A stretch of 22,535 nucleotides of DNA, from positions 1 to 22,535 of the forward strand of contig CALZJV010000201.1 in NCBI GenBank assembly GCA_945787595.1. The letters run 5' to 3'. This document shows, piece after piece, positions 15,096 to 22,535 of this stretch (within the stretch, counting starts at the first letter, position 1; each line of letters starts with the position of its first letter). The notes beneath the pieces are model-generated. The model did not search any database. It was given only the letters and a program-made list of their open reading frames with translations, and was not told where the DNA came from. This DNA comes from an uncultured Desulfobacterales bacterium (GTDB lineage: Bacteria; Desulfobacterota; Desulfobacteria; Desulfobacterales; JAFDCJ01). Both the position numbers and the translations under genes were made by a program.

Positions 15096-17630
15096 ATGGC
15101 ACCATCTGATGAAATACTATCGCGTCAGCACGTTCTGGTCGAAGACGACCGCACCGGCACCAGCCATGAGACCTTGCGCCGTGCGGTGCTCGACAACTTA
15201 TTTTATATTCAGGGAAAGTTTCCTGAGATCGCCACCCCCAATGACTATTACATGGCCCTGGCCTACACCGTGCGGGATCGACTGTTGCACCGCTGGGTCA
15301 AAACGGTCGAAACCTGGCTGCATAAAGACGTCAAAATTGTCTGTTATTTATCAGCGGAATTTCTCATGGGTCCTCATCTGGGCAATAATTTGATCAATCT
15401 CGGGATTGAAGAACCGGTGCGCCAGGCGGTGGAAGCTGCCGGTCAGAATTTGGACGAATTGCTCAAACAGGAGGAGGAGCCCGGGTTGGGCAACGGCGGT
15501 CTGGGCCGTCTGGCGGCTTGCTACCTGGATTCCCTGGCGACCCTCGAGGTGCCGGCCATCGGCTTCGGCCTGCGTTACGAGCACGGCATCTTTCACCAGG
15601 CTATCCGGGATGGCTGGCAAGTGGAGATGACGGATAACTGGCTGCATCTGGGCAATCCCTGGGAAATTCCCCGGCCGGAAATTCACTTCGAAGTCAAATT
15701 AGGCGGTCATACGGAGCGGAACCGGGATGCCGACGGGAAAGAGCGGGTTCGCTGGTTGCCGGACCGGGTGGTTAAGGGAACCCCTTTCGATACGCCCATT
15801 TCCGGCTATCGTGTCAATACCTGCAACACACTGCGCCTGTGGAAGGCCGAAGCTGCAGAATCATTCGATTTTCAGGCCTTCAATACCGGCGATTACTACG
15901 GTGCGGTCGATGAAAAGGTGGCCTCTGAAAACCTGACCAAGGTCCTCTATCCCAACGACGAACCGATCGCCGGCAAACAACTGCGCTTGGAGCAGCAATA
16001 TTTCATGGTTTCCTGCTCGCTGCAAAACATCATCAACATGCACCGGCAGGCCGGTGGTCGACTGGAAGACTTACACGAGCTATGGGCCGTTCAACTCAAC
16101 GACACGCATCCGGCCGTCTCTGTGGCCGAACTGATGCGGCTGCTGGTGGATGAACAACAGATAGAATGGGACCAGGCCTGGCATATCACCGTTGAAACCT
16201 GTGGGTATACCAATCATACCCTGCTGCCGGAAGCCTTAGAAAAATGGCCGCTGCCATTGTTTGCCCGGGTGCTGCCTCGTCATCTGGAAATTATCTACGA
16301 GATCAACCGGCGCTTTTTGGACAGCGTTGAGCTGCGCTTCCCCGGCGACAACGACCGGCTGGCCCGCATGTCTCTAATCGACGAAAACGGGGCCAAAAGT
16401 GTGCGCATGGCAAATCTGGCCTGCGTTGGCAGCCATGCCATCAACGGAGTGGCGGCGCTGCACACTGAGCTGGTCAAGAAGGATGTGCTGCGTGATTTCT
16501 ATGAGATGATGCCGGAGAAGTTCAGCAACAAAACCAACGGGGTAACCCCACGCCGATTCGTGGCACTTAGCAATCCGGGGCTCAGCCGCCTGATCACCCG
16601 TCACATCGGCGATGGCTGGATAAAAAACTTGGATGAGCTGCGTGGCTTGGAAGCGTTTGCCGAGCAGCAGGATTTTCAAAGTGAATGGCAACGAATCAAA
16701 CGTGAAAATAAACTCCGGCTGGCCGAGCTCGTCAAGGAACGCACCGGAGTAGAGACGAATCCGGATTCTGTCTACGACATTCTGGTCAAGCGTATTCACG
16801 AGTACAAGCGCCAGCATCTTAGCGTACTGCACATTATCACCCTCTATAACCGAATCAAAGAAAACCCGGAGGCCGATGTGACGCCGCGCGCGTTTATCTT
16901 TGGCGGCAAGGCGGCACCCGGCTACCACCTGGCCAAGCTGATTATTAAATTAATCAATGGCGTGGCCGAAGCGGTCAACACCGATACTGATGTTGGGGAG
17001 CGGTTGAAGGTGGCGTTTTTACCGGACTTTGATCTTAAAAGCGGTCAGCTGATTTATCCGGCGGCGGATTTGTCGGAGCAGATTTCCATGGCCGGTAAAG
17101 AGGCTTCCGGAACCGGTAACATGAAATTTGCCATGAATGGTGCCTTAACCATCGGTACGCTGGATGGTGCCAATATTGAAATCCGCGAAGAGGTTGGGGC
17201 TGACAACTTCTTCCTATTCGGCCTGACGGTGGAGCAGGTCAAGGAGCGCAAGGCTCGCGGCTACAACCCCAGAGAATATTACGATTCGGACAAGACGTTG
17301 CGCCAGGCGATTGATCAGATTCGCTCCGGGGTTTTTTCCCGTGGTGACACCCAACTTTTCCGGCCCCTGGTGGAAGCCTTGCTGCAGTGGGATGAATACC
17401 TGGTACTGGCGGACTATCGCTCATATATTGAATGTCAGGATCAAGCCGGCCAACTTTACCGGGATCAAAACCAGTGGACCCGGGCGGCAATCCTCAATGT
17501 GGCACGCATGGGTAAATTTTCATCCGACCGCTCCATCCGGGAATACTGTGAAGACATCTGGCAAGCCCGACCGGTGCCGATTGAACTGGCGCCGCTTGAA
17601 ATCTTAGGATCGAAAAAAAACGCCCAGTAA
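15096..17630 (+). CDS. glgP: Glycogen/starch phosphorylase
   Basis: An 844-residue cytoplasmic enzyme (GT35 family) that releases glucose-1-phosphate from alpha-1,4-glucan using phosphate and pyridoxal phosphate. Full family length. Clear motifs are GNGGLGRLAACYLDSLATL and RYEHGIFHQ in the N-terminal half, QLNDTHPAVSVAEL, KFSNKTNGVTPRRF, VKRIHEYKRQHL, and the PLP site EASGTGNMKFAMNG with the Schiff-base lysine at residue 677. GAxTIGTLDGANIEI follows as expected. The ATG is preceded by GAAAGGA. A hairpin terminator closes the transcript at 17645-17673. It may be co-transcribed with the transporter, although the functions are not obviously linked. No glycogen synthase or branching enzyme lies in the window. 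Confidence 0.97.
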   Translation: MAPSDEILSRQHVLVEDDRTGTSHETLRRAVLDNLFYIQGKFPEIATPNDYYMALAYTVRDRLLHRWVKTVETWLHKDVKIVCYLSAEFLMGPHLGNNLINLGIEEPVRQAVEAAGQNLDELLKQEEEPGLGNGGLGRLAACYLDSLATLEVPAIGFGLRYEHGIFHQAIRDGWQVEMTDNWLHLGNPWEIPRPEIHFEVKLGGHTERNRDADGKERVRWLPDRVVKGTPFDTPISGYRVNTCNTLRLWKAEAAESFDFQAFNTGDYYGAVDEKVASENLTKVLYPNDEPIAGKQLRLEQQYFMVSCSLQNIINMHRQAGGRLEDLHELWAVQLNDTHPAVSVAELMRLLVDEQQIEWDQAWHITVETCGYTNHTLLPEALEKWPLPLFARVLPRHLEIIYEINRRFLDSVELRFPGDNDRLARMSLIDENGAKSVRMANLACVGSHAINGVAALHTELVKKDVLRDFYEMMPEKFSNKTNGVTPRRFVALSNPGLSRLITRHIGDGWIKNLDELRGLEAFAEQQDFQSEWQRIKRENKLRLAELVKERTGVETNPDSVYDILVKRIHEYKRQHLSVLHIITLYNRIKENPEADVTPRAFIFGGKAAPGYHLAKLIIKLINGVAEAVNTDTDVGERLKVAFLPDFDLKSGQLIYPAADLSEQISMAGKEASGTGNMKFAMNGALTIGTLDGANIEIREEVGADNFFLFGLTVEQVKERKARGYNPREYYDSDKTLRQAIDQIRSGVFSRGDTQLFRPLVEALLQWDEYLVLADYRSYIECQDQAGQLYRDQNQWTRAAILNVARMGKFSSDRSIREYCEDIWQARPVPIELAPLEILGSKKNAQ

Positions 17631-17644
17631 GAAAAAAGAAGGAT

Positions 17645-17673
17645 CTACACAATACACTGTGTAGTGCTTTTTT
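17645..17673 (+). terminator. glgP: Terminator after glgP
   Basis: Stem CTACACA/TGTGTAG (17645-17651, 17658-17664) with a six-base loop, then TGC and a run of six T. Confidence 0.75.
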
Positions 17674-17727
17674 CGTTGGAAAAACGTATTTGAGCCAGCG
17701 TTTATGAATGGAGCCTTTAAATCTTGT

Positions 17728-17756
17728 TTGACAATCATGTCAATAATAGGTTAGAC
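17728..17756 (+). promoter_or_regulatory. Promoter/operator candidate for the MalEFG-type operon
   Basis: TTGACA at 17728-17733 forms a perfect 6-4-6 palindrome TTGACAATCATGTCAA (17728-17743), so a regulator bound there would cover the -35. A weak -10 (TTAGAC, 17751-17756) lies 17 bp downstream. The first gene starts about 300 bases further, leaving a long leader. Confidence 0.38.
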
Positions 17757-17859
17757 AGAGAAAAACTAACATCCATAGATCGGTAAATAAATCGACAACA
17801 TAACTCTGAGCCGTCCAGGTGAGTTATGCCAAGATGTTTTAGCAAAATTTCAATGCATC

Positions 17860-17894
17860 GCCTCTGGAGGTCTTCATACCTCACGGAGGCTTTT
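17860..17894 (+). promoter_or_regulatory. Nested hairpin in the leader of the sugar ABC operon
   Basis: An outer stem GCCTC/GAGGC (17860-17864, 17886-17890) encloses an inner stem GAGGT/ACCTC (17867-17871, 17878-17882) with loop CTTCAT, followed by TTTT. It could be a weak terminator or attenuator ahead of the operon; no known riboswitch class was recognised. Confidence 0.4.
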
Positions 17895-18051
17895 GTATTT
17901 ATGGCTTTTATTTATTTAAATTCGCCTGTTTACGCTACGGATCTGCCGAAAGACCCAATATTTTAAGAAAGGAGGCAAAATACAAAATTTAACGCAAGAG
18001 TAACGCTGTTAAGTAACCACCGGAATCATCTAAAATATGGGAGGTGATATT

Positions 18052-19329
18052 ATGAAAAGACTCTGTATTTTCCTCGCTTGTGCGTTTTTTTTAACCGTGG
18101 CAGTAAATGCTGCCGAATCTAAAACTGAAATTACCTACTGGACCCATGAAGATCCAAATCGAACCGAGATTGAAAACAGATACATCCAGGAGTTCGAAAA
18201 AGCCAATCCGGAGGTTACCGTTAAACGCGTAACGAGTCCCTCGAAGAAAATGGCAGAACGCGTACTGACTGCTTTTGCGGCCAATCAAGGTCCGGATATG
18301 TTCAATCTGCAGATTGAAGACGAGTATGCCTACATCGTAAATGGCCGCCTTGCTCCCATCGACTACAAGGCTGCTGGTTATCCCAGTGTTAAGGGTATTT
18401 ATGATGCATATCTTCCCAAAGTGCTGGATCCGGTTACCTATGAGGGCAAGCTATACGGGCTGCCCATGGAACTGACAAACTGGTGTCTGTACATTAATGA
18501 AAGAGTCTTTAAAGATGCCGGGCTTAATCCGGATAAGGATTATCCCAAGACATGGGAGGAAATGGTTGCGGTATCCGAAAAAATCGCTATTCGCGAGGGA
18601 GAAATCATCAAGCGCAGGGGATTTGACTTCAGGTATCCGTATTATCTGGTTTCCATGATTCCGATGGTCGAGCAGTTCGGCGGCAAGCTCATCAGTGATG
18701 ATGGCAAAACAGCGATCATCAACGACAAGGCCTGGATCCAATTTCTTGAATTCATGCAGGCCTGGGGCCCCAATGGCAAGAACCTCGGCTCCCCAACCTA
18801 CACAAATGCCAGAAAGCTCTTCAACAAGGACAACAATGACATGGGCATGTGTCTTTCCGGTCTCTACCAGGCGGGAAGAATTAGAAAAGACAATCCTGAA
18901 TTCTATAACAGCGGAGAATGGCGGGTGGTTCCATTTCCAAAATTTGCAAATGCTGTCAAGGATGCAGCCAGTGCCTATTACGGACACTATTTCGTGGTTA
19001 ATGCCCAGAAACCCAAGAAGAACCAGGAGATGACCTGGAAGTTAATCGGATATTTGCTCGGCCACTCCGAAGAGTATCTTTCAAAAGTCGGCCTCATACA
19101 GCCCACTGTCAAGCTCATGGGATCGCAAACATTCAAGGACATGCCTTACTCCAGTGTGTTCAAAGGTGATATGGAAAGAGGCAAGATCGTGTATTATGCA
19201 GGCAACAGTGCCAAAATTCAACAACACGTCAGAGAGGCAGTGGAATCCGTGATGCTGGCGGGATCCTCACCGGAAAAAGCATTGAAAAACCTAAAAAGAA
19301 AAGCGCAAGAAACGCTTGATGAAGAATAA
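18052..19329 (+). CDS. Extracellular sugar-binding protein, MalE-like (SBP family 1)
   Basis: A 425-residue exported solute-binding protein for a CUT1-type (oligosaccharide/glycerol-phosphate-like) ABC importer. The signal peptide is MKRLCIFLACAFFLTVAVNA. The mature part starts ITYWTHEDPNRTEIENRYIQ and shows FEKANPEVTVKRV, FAANQGPDMF and LYGLPMELTNWCLYINERVF, the standard lobes of family 1. I use the ATG at 18052 because GGGAGGTG sits a few bases before it; the ATG at 18037 overlaps that ribosome site. It is first in a run of four plus-strand genes. A strong hairpin follows it, which would raise its mRNA level relative to the permeases. The ligand is not determinable. Confidence 0.92.
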   Translation: MKRLCIFLACAFFLTVAVNAAESKTEITYWTHEDPNRTEIENRYIQEFEKANPEVTVKRVTSPSKKMAERVLTAFAANQGPDMFNLQIEDEYAYIVNGRLAPIDYKAAGYPSVKGIYDAYLPKVLDPVTYEGKLYGLPMELTNWCLYINERVFKDAGLNPDKDYPKTWEEMVAVSEKIAIREGEIIKRRGFDFRYPYYLVSMIPMVEQFGGKLISDDGKTAIINDKAWIQFLEFMQAWGPNGKNLGSPTYTNARKLFNKDNNDMGMCLSGLYQAGRIRKDNPEFYNSGEWRVVPFPKFANAVKDAASAYYGHYFVVNAQKPKKNQEMTWKLIGYLLGHSEEYLSKVGLIQPTVKLMGSQTFKDMPYSSVFKGDMERGKIVYYAGNSAKIQQHVREAVESVMLAGSSPEKALKNLKRKAQETLDEE

Positions 19330-19341
19330 TGATGATTCCTT

Positions 19342-19384
19342 AAGGAAACAGGTATGGGTCGGCGACCCACCCCTGTTTCCTTTT
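19342..19384 (+). promoter_or_regulatory. Long intercistronic hairpin between binding protein and permease
   Basis: An outer 11-bp stem AAGGAAACAGG/CCTGTTTCCTT encloses an inner TGGGTC/GACCCA stem and is followed by a short TTTT. Such structures after binding-protein genes protect the 3' end or cause partial termination. A full terminator is less likely because the downstream genes lack an evident promoter. Confidence 0.65.
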
Positions 19385-19400
19385 AGGGGGAATGTTATAA

Positions 19401-20312
19401 ATGACTGGACGTATCTTAAGCCCCGGCATCGAACATAAAAAGGCACGCTGGGGATGGGTATTTATTCTTCCATCGCTTGTATTTTTTGCATTATTTAACT
19501 TCTATCCGATTTTTAATGCCCTATATACGAGCCTGTTCAAGAAAAAACTGCTGTCTTTGAAACCCCCCAAATTCATTGGATTCGACAACTATATTTATCT
19601 GTTCAACTCCCCTGATTTCTGGAACTCGATTAGAGCCACAGTGGTGTTTACCATAGGAACATTCATCCCCATGGTTATATTCAGTCTCATACTGGCCAAT
19701 TTTATTATTTCCAGAAATAGGTTCCAGAAGTTCTTCCAGATGGCCTATTATTCTCCTGCTGTTTTGTCATCGGTTGTGGTGGCGGCCATTTGGCTTTTGA
19801 TTTTTGATCCCCGGGGATTGAGCAATCAATTGATAAACTTTATTTTGAACACGCCGGGTATCGACCACAAGTGGCTGGCAAATTCTGCAATGGTGCAAAT
19901 TTCAACCATGCTGGTTTACTTCTGGAAATATGTGGGCTATTTCACCATCATATTTCTGGTCGGATTGGCATCCATTCCTAAAAGTATTCATGAGGCCGCA
20001 AAAATAGACGGAGTCAACGCCTGGACTGGCTTCTGGTATGTAACATTTCCCCTTTTGAAACCCACAACCATTCTGGTTTCCATAATGTCAATGCTCCAGT
20101 GTCTGAAAACCTTCAGCACCCAGTATCTCTTCACCCAGGGAGGGGCTCCCACGGAACCTATCAACGTCATCACCCTGAATTTATATCACACGGCGATTAG
20201 AGATCACAGAATCGGTCTGGCCAGCGCCATGAGTATCATTCTGTTTTGCATCATGTTATTTTTTACCTGGTTGCAATTCAAAGGGTCACGTTCCGACGAG
20301 GTCAGTTATTGA
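19401..20312 (+). CDS. Sugar ABC transporter permease, MalF/UgpA-like
   Basis: A 303-residue inner-membrane subunit with six predicted membrane segments (first at about residues 17-37, WGWVFILPSLVFFALFNFYP). The EAA loop reads EAAKIDGVNAWTGFWYVTFP, which docks with the cytoplasmic ATPase. It starts at an ATG with AGGGGG about ten bases upstream, directly after the intercistronic hairpin. It forms a channel with the next permease. It is shorter than E. coli MalF and closer to UgpA/LacF-type subunits. Confidence 0.93.
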   Translation: MTGRILSPGIEHKKARWGWVFILPSLVFFALFNFYPIFNALYTSLFKKKLLSLKPPKFIGFDNYIYLFNSPDFWNSIRATVVFTIGTFIPMVIFSLILANFIISRNRFQKFFQMAYYSPAVLSSVVVAAIWLLIFDPRGLSNQLINFILNTPGIDHKWLANSAMVQISTMLVYFWKYVGYFTIIFLVGLASIPKSIHEAAKIDGVNAWTGFWYVTFPLLKPTTILVSIMSMLQCLKTFSTQYLFTQGGAPTEPINVITLNLYHTAIRDHRIGLASAMSIILFCIMLFFTWLQFKGSRSDEVSY

Positions 20313-20326
20313 AAAAGGCTATGGTT

Positions 20327-21202
20327 ATGGCGCAACACCTCAAAGGAAAAAAGAAAAAGACTTCGGCCCAGTCCTTTATTACAGATTTATTCATCTGGGT
20401 ATTTTTGATTATCGCGGCCGTATTTATTCTTGGGCCCTTTGTATTTATGTTCACGGCTTCATCAATGCCTGCAAACGACATCATGAAAATGCCATACCAA
20501 TGGATACCAAAAGGTTTCTACTGGCAAAACTACTGGCAGGGTATCAGGGGAAATGACGGAAGTTTCATATATCTTAGAAATATTCTAAATTCGCTCATCG
20601 TGGCCTCTGCCGTAACCATGACAACCGTGATCCTTTCGGCGCTTACCGGCTTTGGTCTGGCCAAATATCATTTTAAAGGCAGATACTTCGTCTTTATGAT
20701 GATTTTGGCCACAATGATGATCCCTTTTGAAGTCATCATGATTCCCCTTTATCTCATTATTACCAAATTAGGATTTCAAAATTCATACCAGGGATTGATA
20801 ACACCTTTTCTGGTGAACGCTTTCGGTATTTTTCTCATGCGACAGTATTATATCACCTTCCCTGATGAAATTTTGGATGCTGCACGGATCGATGGTGCCA
20901 GCGAACCGATGGTTTTCACAAAGATCATTCTTCCAAACAGTGTGCCGGCCATAGCCACCCTTGCGGTTCTTACATTTAAAAGTCAGTGGGATAATTTGCT
21001 CTGGCCTCTGCTGGTGGCCCAGAGTGAAGAAATGAAAACCATACCCCTTTACATTGTCAGGTTCACCGCCGAAAAACATACAGACGAAGGTGCCATGATG
21101 GCGGTTGCTGCCATCGCCAGTATTCCAATATTGATCCTGTTTCTAAAACTATCCAAATACTTCATCGGGGGTGCAGCCATATTTTCAGTCAGAAAGGGAT
21201 AA
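20327..21202 (+). CDS. Sugar ABC transporter permease, MalG/UgpE-like
   Basis: A permease of about 291 residues with six membrane segments. The EAA-type loop reads DAARIDGASEPMVFTKIILP. It ends in FIGGAAIFSVRKG, typical of MalG-like subunits. The ATG at 20327 has AAGG eight bases upstream and is preferred; an ATG at 20321 and a TTG at 20309 overlapping the MalF-type stop (TTGA) are alternatives. A frame extending back to 20246 would overlap the previous gene by 67 bases and is unlikely. No MalK/UgpC-type ATPase follows, so the transporter must use an ATPase encoded elsewhere. Confidence 0.92.
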   Translation: MAQHLKGKKKKTSAQSFITDLFIWVFLIIAAVFILGPFVFMFTASSMPANDIMKMPYQWIPKGFYWQNYWQGIRGNDGSFIYLRNILNSLIVASAVTMTTVILSALTGFGLAKYHFKGRYFVFMMILATMMIPFEVIMIPLYLIITKLGFQNSYQGLITPFLVNAFGIFLMRQYYITFPDEILDAARIDGASEPMVFTKIILPNSVPAIATLAVLTFKSQWDNLLWPLLVAQSEEMKTIPLYIVRFTAEKHTDEGAMMAVAAIASIPILILFLKLSKYFIGGAAIFSVRKG

Positions 21203-21207
21203 TAGGT

Positions 21208-21816
21208 TTGACAGTCTATATTATTGATATGGGAGGTGTTGTCGCCTACAATACGGATGTTTTCCCAGATGTATTTGCTTACCTCGACATCACTGGCGAA
21301 CAATTCTCAACTTTTTCCGATCAAGACCTGCAAAAGCTGTTTACTGGCAAAGTGACCCCTGATGAATTTTGGCGCAGTTTCTCCGCCAGATACGGCCATA
21401 AAGTGGAAGAAGAATTATTCAGTAAATTCTTCAACCCTACTATGGATCAAGGGGTGACTAAAATAATAATTCAGCTCAAAATCTATTCGAGAGTTGTCTG
21501 TGGTACAAATGCGTTTGAACCGCATTATGACTATCTCATGAGCCGCGGTTGTTACGATATTTTCGACGCCGTTTTCGCTTCTAACAAGATCGGTCTGTCA
21601 AAACCCCATCCGGACTTTTACAGATACATTCTAAAAAAGGAGGGAATCACGCCCGAAGATGCGATTTTTGTGGATGATATGGCGGAAAACGTTTCCGCGG
21701 CCAGGAAACTGGGCTTAACGTCAATTCTGTATACAGATTCACAGTCTCTGGCACAGCAATTAAAAGCCTGCAAAATTCTAGTAAAGCGGACAGCACAACC
21801 ATCAGGTGATAGATAA
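21208..21816 (+). CDS. HAD-superfamily phosphatase (subfamily IA, YihX-like outline)
   Basis: A 202-residue cytoplasmic hydrolase starting at a TTG five bases after the MalG-type stop, with AAAGGGA upstream. Motif 1 is YIIDMGGVV, with the nucleophile Asp followed by Met-Gly-Gly as in the DxGGV group. The motif 2 region is VCGTNA, motif 3 is LSKPHPDFYRYIL (Lys) and motif 4 is FVDDMAENVSAA. The second Asp normally found two residues after the nucleophile is Gly, which is common in FDLGGVL-type members. E. coli YihX has the same outline and hydrolyses alpha-glucose-1-phosphate. With glycogen phosphorylase 3.6 kb upstream and a sugar importer in the same operon, a sugar-phosphate substrate is a reasonable guess but is not shown by sequence. 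Confidence 0.82.
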   Translation: MTVYIIDMGGVVAYNTDVFPDVFAYLDITGEQFSTFSDQDLQKLFTGKVTPDEFWRSFSARYGHKVEEELFSKFFNPTMDQGVTKIIIQLKIYSRVVCGTNAFEPHYDYLMSRGCYDIFDAVFASNKIGLSKPHPDFYRYILKKEGITPEDAIFVDDMAENVSAARKLGLTSILYTDSQSLAQQLKACKILVKRTAQPSGDR

Positions 21817-21842
21817 GACTAAAGATCAGTATTTAGAAGAGG

Positions 21843-22307
21843 TCATCCAAAATCCTGAGTTCCAAGAATTGATTGATGAACCACCTCTTCAAAGGGGTTT
21901 TCAATTTCACCTTCAATTGCATGATACACATATTCCCGGCATTGGCGCCGGCCTTTTGCCGTGTCAGTTCCGAAATAGGTGCTCAACAGCCAGCCATAGT
22001 CGATATTCTTGTTTCTTTTTCTAAGATAGCAATATCCCGCAAAAGTGCTCCAGGGATACTTTTTAAGATACTCTGTTTTGGTCGAGAAATCAGCATCTTT
22101 GAACTGACTTGCCCGGATTGGATTTAAATGATAGGACATCAACACATAAGTGATGAGTTTAATGTTGTAAGTTTCACAGCTATCCGCCAAGCCATCCAGA
22201 AAAACCATACGGTCTTTGTCTGTTAGAAATATATCCTCTCCACGGTTGCCCCGGTTCATCACGTGATAATATGCACCAGGATATTCTATTCTCAGTGGCC
22301 TCGCCAT
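21843..22307 (-). pseudogene. REP-associated tyrosine (Y1, IS200-like) transposase relic with internal deletion
   Basis: A 154-residue frame starting MARPLRIEYPGAYYHVMNRG, the N-terminus of RAYT transposases. The family continues LMSNHxHLL... through about 60 residues to ...RYIHLNPVRA. Here it jumps from YVLMS straight to YHLNPIRA. The deletion is in frame and probably arose between similar YH-containing sequences. It removes the HUH metal-binding pair and the segment bearing the catalytic tyrosine. The C-terminal part (KYPWSTFAGYCYL, then HQSILGTQDF) is recognisable but ends early. It cannot be catalytically active. It is convergent with the HAD gene. Confidence 0.85.
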
Positions 22308-22344
22308 GGGGCTTTATAAGCATATTACATTCAACTTGTCAATT

Positions 22345-22535
22345 TCAACGTCGCGGTAGGAATGCCGGTTACCCGGCACCCCCCGCACAGATCCCAAGCA
22401 TGCGGAACTACCGCACTGGGCTCCTGCCTCAGGTCAGACGCGCAGGCGCTTGGAAGGATAAGGTTAATGCTACGTGGATCATTGTGCTCCCGATCCAGCC
22501 TTGCCACCTGCCGTACCCGGTTAGGCGCATTTTAC
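22345..22535 (-). ncRNA. Structured GC-rich segment, candidate group II intron ribozyme piece
   Basis: Immediately upstream of the transposase relic the sequence becomes GC-rich and hairpin-forming: GCCGG-TTAC-CCGGC at 22364-22377, and a nested CCCA/TGGG plus TGCGG/CCGCA structure at 22393-22420. Read on the minus strand, the order of conserved-looking blocks (GGGAGCACAATGATCCACGT, GGGATCTGTGCGGGGGG, CCTACCGCGAC) resembles, from memory, the ribozyme part that precedes the reverse-transcriptase ORF in bacterial group II introns. No reverse transcriptase or domain V is in the window. Alternatives are a REP-type end of the transposon or another structured repeat. Confidence 0.38.

Noticed and set aside
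16374..16928. 184-codon minus-strand frame
   Set aside because: Lies wholly inside glgP.

Overview
The window looks like an accessory region of a Gram-negative, probably deltaproteobacterial (Desulfobacterota-type) chromosome. This rests on gene content and mixed base composition only; there is no rRNA, tRNA or other taxonomic marker. It mixes ordinary sugar-metabolism operons with decayed defence genes and mobile-DNA scars.

The left 12 kb is the most unusual part. Three imperfect copies of a 120-133 bp non-coding repeat (2748-2880, 9303-9423, 12000-12131) lie in the same orientation. Each ends in a stretch that reads like the 3' end of a tRNA-Leu gene (T-loop, acceptor strand, CCA). Each is followed within about 20 bp by a different rho-independent terminator. 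I read these as attachment-site ends of elements stacked at a tRNA-Leu 3' end. They divide the region into units: E1 (window start to 2880), E2 (2881-9423), E3 (9424-12131) and whatever follows. None contains a visible integrase. E1 and E3 are parallel in content: each has an N-terminal piece of a TOTE-type primase gene plus a nucleotidyltransferase toxin with an AbiEi-type antitoxin. E2 carries a six-gene sugar-uptake operon on the minus strand (binding protein, double ATPase, two permeases, Gfo/Idh/MocA dehydrogenase, N-terminal fragment of glucokinase). Its last gene is cut off beside the E2 terminator. After the third repeat there is only a HEPN-protein remnant before the sequence becomes more backbone-like.

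From about 13.0 kb the plus strand holds a C-terminal scrap that resembles class II fumarase, an SLC13-type anion/dicarboxylate transporter with internal TrkA-C domains, glycogen phosphorylase, a terminator, and then a MalE/MalF/MalG-type ABC operon without its ATPase. The operon ends in a HAD phosphatase. Sugar import, glycogen phosphorolysis and a possible sugar-phosphate phosphatase may work together, but this link is inferred from neighbourhood only.

The right end has a REP-associated (Y1/HUH) transposase relic with an internal deletion across its catalytic motif. Beside it is a GC-rich hairpin-forming segment that runs off the window and resembles the ribozyme part of a bacterial group II intron.
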